A DNA stretch of 7,964 bases, taken from Pseudomonadota bacterium (GTDB lineage Bacteria > Desulfobacterota > JAPLJL01). Both the position numbers and the translations under genes were made by a program. Position 1 is the stretch's first letter, and each line of letters begins with the position of its first letter. The stretch covers positions 1-7,964 of the forward strand of contig JAPLJL010000268.1 in assembly GCA_026388615.1 (NCBI GenBank). Direction: 5' to 3'. Below the pieces are notes generated by a model. It was not told where the DNA came from. It ran no database searches and saw nothing but the letters and a program-made list of their open reading frames with translations. Positions 6,593-7,964 of the stretch are shown here, piece after piece.

Positions 6593-6781
6593 ATGAAAAC
6601 GGCAAAGGATGAAGTAAGAAAAATTCTTGACCGGATCCCCGACGAAGCGTCGTTTGAAGACATCCAGTATCACATCTACGTGCGGGAAAAAATCGAGCGG
6701 GGCTTGCAGGATGTGGAAAAAGATCGGGTGTTAAGCCAGGAAGAGGTTGAACGGCGGATGTCCAAATGGTTAGGGAAGTAA
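6593..6781 (+). CDS. Putative antitoxin of the ParE/RelE-type module
   Basis: This 62-aa charged, mostly helical protein begins MKTAKDEVRKILDRIPDEAS. Its central DIQYHIYVREKIERGLQDVEK and C-terminal LSQEEVERRMSKWL match small antitoxin-type proteins usually found directly before RelE/ParE toxins. Conserved points are the YxxYVREKIExGLxD block and the final EEVxRRMxxWL helix. I see no confident ribbon-helix-helix or Phd fold. A strong Shine-Dalgarno sequence (AGGAGG, about 7 nt before ATG) overlaps the stop of the HicB-like gene. Its last 16 nt overlap the toxin gene, a common antitoxin-first arrangement that favours antitoxin excess. Function is inferred from position and family resemblance. 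Confidence 0.8.
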   Translation: MKTAKDEVRKILDRIPDEASFEDIQYHIYVREKIERGLQDVEKDRVLSQEEVERRMSKWLGK

Positions 6782-7077
6782 ATTGGGCGGAAGCGGCCTG
6801 GAATGATCTGGAAGAGGCGGCAGATTACATCGCCAGGGATTCTTCGTATTATGCGGCGGCGTTTGTTCAAGAGGTTCGGGACGCGGCGAGTTCATTGAGT
6901 AATTTTGCGGAGCGGGGGCGGATAGTTCCCGAGTTCAATGATCCAAACATCCGGGAAATTTTTGTCAGGAGTTACCGAATGATTTATCAGATAGCGGAGA
7001 GAAAAGTGAATATTGTTGGTTTCATTCATGGAGCGCGGGATCTTGAGGTACTTTGGGAGTTGAAGACCGATAGATAG
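6766..7077 (+). CDS. RelE/ParE-family toxin
   Basis: This 103-aa protein has the compact ParE/RelE layout. An opening beta strand, VREVNWAEAAWNDLEEAADYIARDS, leads into a two-helix hairpin (SYYAAAFVQEVRDAASSLSNFAERGRIVPEF). The C-terminal sheet is NIREIFVRSYRMIYQIAERKVNIVGFIHGARDLEVL. The IREIFVxSYRxIYxIxxxxVxIxxxxHxxRxL pattern is diagnostic of the family. ParE members inhibit DNA gyrase and RelE members cleave mRNA on the ribosome. The sequence looks more ParE-like (GRxVPE, REIFVRSYRMIY), but the target is not proven. ATG 6766 overlaps the antitoxin gene in another frame and has only a weak Shine-Dalgarno sequence, suggesting translational coupling. There is no frameshift or truncation, so it should be functional. 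A hairpin plus T7 lies about 50 bp downstream. Confidence 0.9.
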   Translation: MVREVNWAEAAWNDLEEAADYIARDSSYYAAAFVQEVRDAASSLSNFAERGRIVPEFNDPNIREIFVRSYRMIYQIAERKVNIVGFIHGARDLEVLWELKTDR

Positions 7078-7127
7078 TAATTTCTGAATTCCCCTCTATT
7101 CAATACCGTCATTCCCGTTAAATCGTC

Positions 7128-7159
7128 ATTCCGCACTTGATGCGGAATCCAGTTTTTTT
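7128..7159 (+). terminator. dRS3-like hairpin, copy 3, acting as probable terminator of the toxin operon
   Basis: ATTCCGCA (7128-7135) and TGCGGAAT (7141-7148) form a perfect 8-bp stem with a CTTGA loop, followed by CCAG and seven T residues (7153-7159). A truncated extra copy of the left arm (GTCATTCCCG, from 7109) precedes it. It lies 50 bp after the toxin stop. The T-run placement, 4 nt after the stem, makes it a fair rather than ideal terminator. Confidence 0.6.
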
Positions 7160-7211
7160 GCTCCCTTCAGGTACTTATTCATTCAAGTTTGCGTTTCAGA
7201 TATTCCGCAAT

Positions 7212-7277
7212 CCCTCCGGGCCGTAAGCCCTACCCTCCGGCCTGTAAGCCCTACGGGCTGGAAGCGTGGGCCGGAGG
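7212..7277. repeat. 21-bp tandem repeat nested in an inverted repeat
   Basis: Units 7212-7232 and 7233-7253 differ at 2 of 21 bases and contain CCCTCCGG and GTAAGCCCTA. CCTCCGGCC (7234-7242) pairs with GGCCGGAGG (7269-7277), and inside that loop AGCCC-TAC-GGGCT (7247-7259) forms a second hairpin. The result is a cruciform-capable block. The rest of 7078-7341 holds no gene that I can see. Confidence 0.7.
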
Positions 7278-7341
7278 CCGAAATTCGCATTCCGCAACAT
7301 ATTTCTGATACCACCCCATTTATGATATATTGAAAACTATA

Positions 7342-7434
7342 ATGTCCCCCGCCCCCAAGCAAATCCTTGATCTGATTGAACGCTTCGAGAAAAACCTCGA
7401 ATCCTACAAAAGCCCGGCCTATAAAGTGAAGTAA
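7342..7434 (+). pseudogene. N-terminal stub of an Eco57I-like restriction-modification enzyme
   Basis: ATG 7342 opens a 30-codon frame ending at TAA 7432-7434: MSPAPKQILDLIERFEKNLE, then SYKSPAYKVK. The pattern (K)QILDLIERFxxNxxSYxSxxY is the start of large type IIG/Eco57I-like DNA methyltransferase-endonucleases, where it normally continues with a (N)E-x-QLRREFIDPFF-type block. That continuation and everything after it are missing; the frame ends 3 codons after the conserved Tyr. I read this as a deletion remnant. No Shine-Dalgarno sequence is visible, but TATGAT at 7321-7326 could be a -10. Alternatively it is a chance ORF, though the match is specific enough that I consider that less likely. 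Confidence 0.6.
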
Positions 7435-7531
7435 GATTTACTATTTCTGGAATGATATGAAAAAAGTTCTCGTAAATAGCAAAGTAAAGACCTGGCCCCA
7501 GGTTTGTGTATATCTACAGGAGAGGAAAACA

Positions 7532-7807
7532 ATGAGTGATCTGAGAAAATATGTCAGCGGGAGAAAAAAGCGGGATCAGGCCTTCGCCAAGGGTTATGAA
7601 AAAGGTTATGAACAATTCAAAATCGGTGTGATTCTTCAGCAGGCCCGTGAATCGGCCGGATTGACTCAGGAAGAGCTTGCCCAGAAGCCGAAAACGAAAA
7701 AAACCTCTATTTCTAGAATTGAAAACCATGCCGAGGATATATAATTATCAACAATAGAAAAGGTGGCTGCGGCTTTGGGAAAACAATTGCAGATTAGTAT
7801 TGTTTAA
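7532..7807 (+). pseudogene. HigA-like XRE-family antitoxin interrupted by an in-frame TAA
   Basis: Residues 1-70 start MSDLRKYVSGRKKRDQAFAK and include the Cro/C1 helix-turn-helix (about residues 32-66: IGVILQQARESAGLTQEELA, then KTKKTSISRIENHAEDI). TAA at 7742-7744 stops the protein exactly where relatives read K/R-LSTLEKVAxALGKxL. The same frame continues for 20 more codons as LSTIEKVAAALGKQLQISIV to a natural TAA at 7805-7807. A single A-to-T change (AAA to TAA) would explain the break. LAQKPKTKK also carries Pro where Leu is usual in the recognition region, another sign of decay. The start is set by AGGAGAGG (7518-7525); an in-frame ATG at 7457 lacks a Shine-Dalgarno sequence and adds unrelated residues. 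Family role: HTH antitoxin that represses its own operon and neutralises a HigB/RelE-type toxin. No toxin gene is recognisable upstream in 7435-7531. Confidence 0.75.
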
Positions 7808-7870
7808 AAATTTATTGGCCAAAAACAGATTATTGGGAGCGGGGGTTTTCCCAAATATGAAACTTTGGTA

Positions 7871-7876
7871 TATAAT
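7871..7876 (+). promoter_or_regulatory. -10 box for the right-edge gene
   Basis: A perfect TATAAT lies 35 bp before ATG 7912, in an AT-rich stretch. The -35 is weak: TTTCCC at 18 bp spacing. TGGAGG at 7892-7897 is the Shine-Dalgarno candidate downstream, about 14 nt from the ATG, which is rather far. Confidence 0.45.
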
Positions 7877-7911
7877 TTGCGTCAATGTAATATGGAGGCA
7901 AATAGTCGATA

Positions 7912-7964
7912 ATGGCCAAGAACAAACCCCTGAAAGAATGTCCGCTGTTCAAGATCTTCAGCGA
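7912..7964 (+). CDS. Start of a gene, possibly a cyclic-nucleotide-binding/Crp-Fnr-type protein
   Basis: Only 17 codons are visible before the window ends: MAKNKPLKECPLFKIFS followed by a partial codon. The LKxCPLFKxFS motif is the usual beginning of cyclic-nucleotide-binding domains in Crp/Fnr-like regulators and related proteins, where it continues as D-x-E-L. It has its own TATAAT promoter and is therefore probably independent of the decayed antitoxin upstream. With so few residues the family call is tentative. Confidence 0.45.
   Translation, partial: MAKNKPLKECPLFKIFS

Noticed and set aside
5928..7277. CRISPR array or tRNA genes in the repeat-rich part
   Set aside because: The repeats are few, have hairpin arms and lack regular unique spacers; no cloverleaf or CCA-ending structure was seen.
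7457..7531. Upstream start at 7457 for the HigA-like gene, or a toxin remnant in that segment
   Set aside because: There is no Shine-Dalgarno sequence before 7457, the extra 25 residues match nothing I recognise in HigA or HigB families, and ATG 7532 has a good ribosome site and the expected N terminus.

Overview
The window looks like a GC-rich stretch of chromosome from a free-living Gram-negative-type bacterium. It carries two large, intact housekeeping or central-metabolism genes, followed by a repeat-rich, more AT-rich accessory zone. The order glyS then ppdK is, from memory, typical of Geobacter-like Desulfobacterota and some neighbouring phyla, so a desulfobacterotal or similar environmental lineage is plausible. 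The sequence alone does not fix the phylum.

Layout. Positions 1-653 (minus strand) hold the N-terminal 217 residues of an AMP-binding acyl-CoA synthetase that runs off the left edge. The 200-bp divergent gap (654-853) carries three CCGGCCGG palindromes spaced exactly 21 bp apart. Positions 854-2965 encode the glycyl-tRNA synthetase beta subunit (glyS), with no glyQ beside it, no visible Shine-Dalgarno sequence and a 21-bp in-frame duplication at the N terminus. An 87-bp hairpin-rich repeat with TGTAGGGG/CCCCTACA ends separates it from pyruvate,phosphate dikinase (ppdK). That gene has two candidate starts, 3109 and 3181. A second copy of the same repeat, in inverted orientation, lies downstream at 6112-6201, so ppdK sits between inverted copies.

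Positions 5866-6409 contain no gene. They hold stacked structures: a heptamer tandem repeat, a perfect 16-bp palindrome, a strong intrinsic terminator, a GC hairpin, two dRS3-like hairpins and the second TGTAGGGG element. Positions 6410-7077 are a compact three-gene operon: a 57-aa HicB-like protein, a 62-aa putative antitoxin and a 103-aa RelE/ParE-family toxin. The genes are coupled by a stop/Shine-Dalgarno overlap and a 16-nt gene overlap.

Beyond 7077 come more dRS3-like hairpins, a nested 21-bp tandem/inverted repeat, and two decayed defence-type genes. One is a 30-codon stub matching the N terminus of Eco57I-like restriction-modification enzymes. The other is a HigA-like XRE antitoxin interrupted by an in-frame TAA. 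At the right edge (7912 onward) a new gene begins; its first residues resemble the start of a cyclic-nucleotide-binding or Crp/Fnr-type protein.

How the parts relate: the left part is conserved metabolism (acyl-CoA activation, translation, pyruvate/PEP interconversion). The right part reads as a small toxin-antitoxin and restriction graveyard held between dispersed repeats. The most unusual points are the HicB-like gene coupled to a ParE-type module, the 21-bp-phased palindromes in the divergent promoter region, and the inverted repeat pair flanking ppdK.
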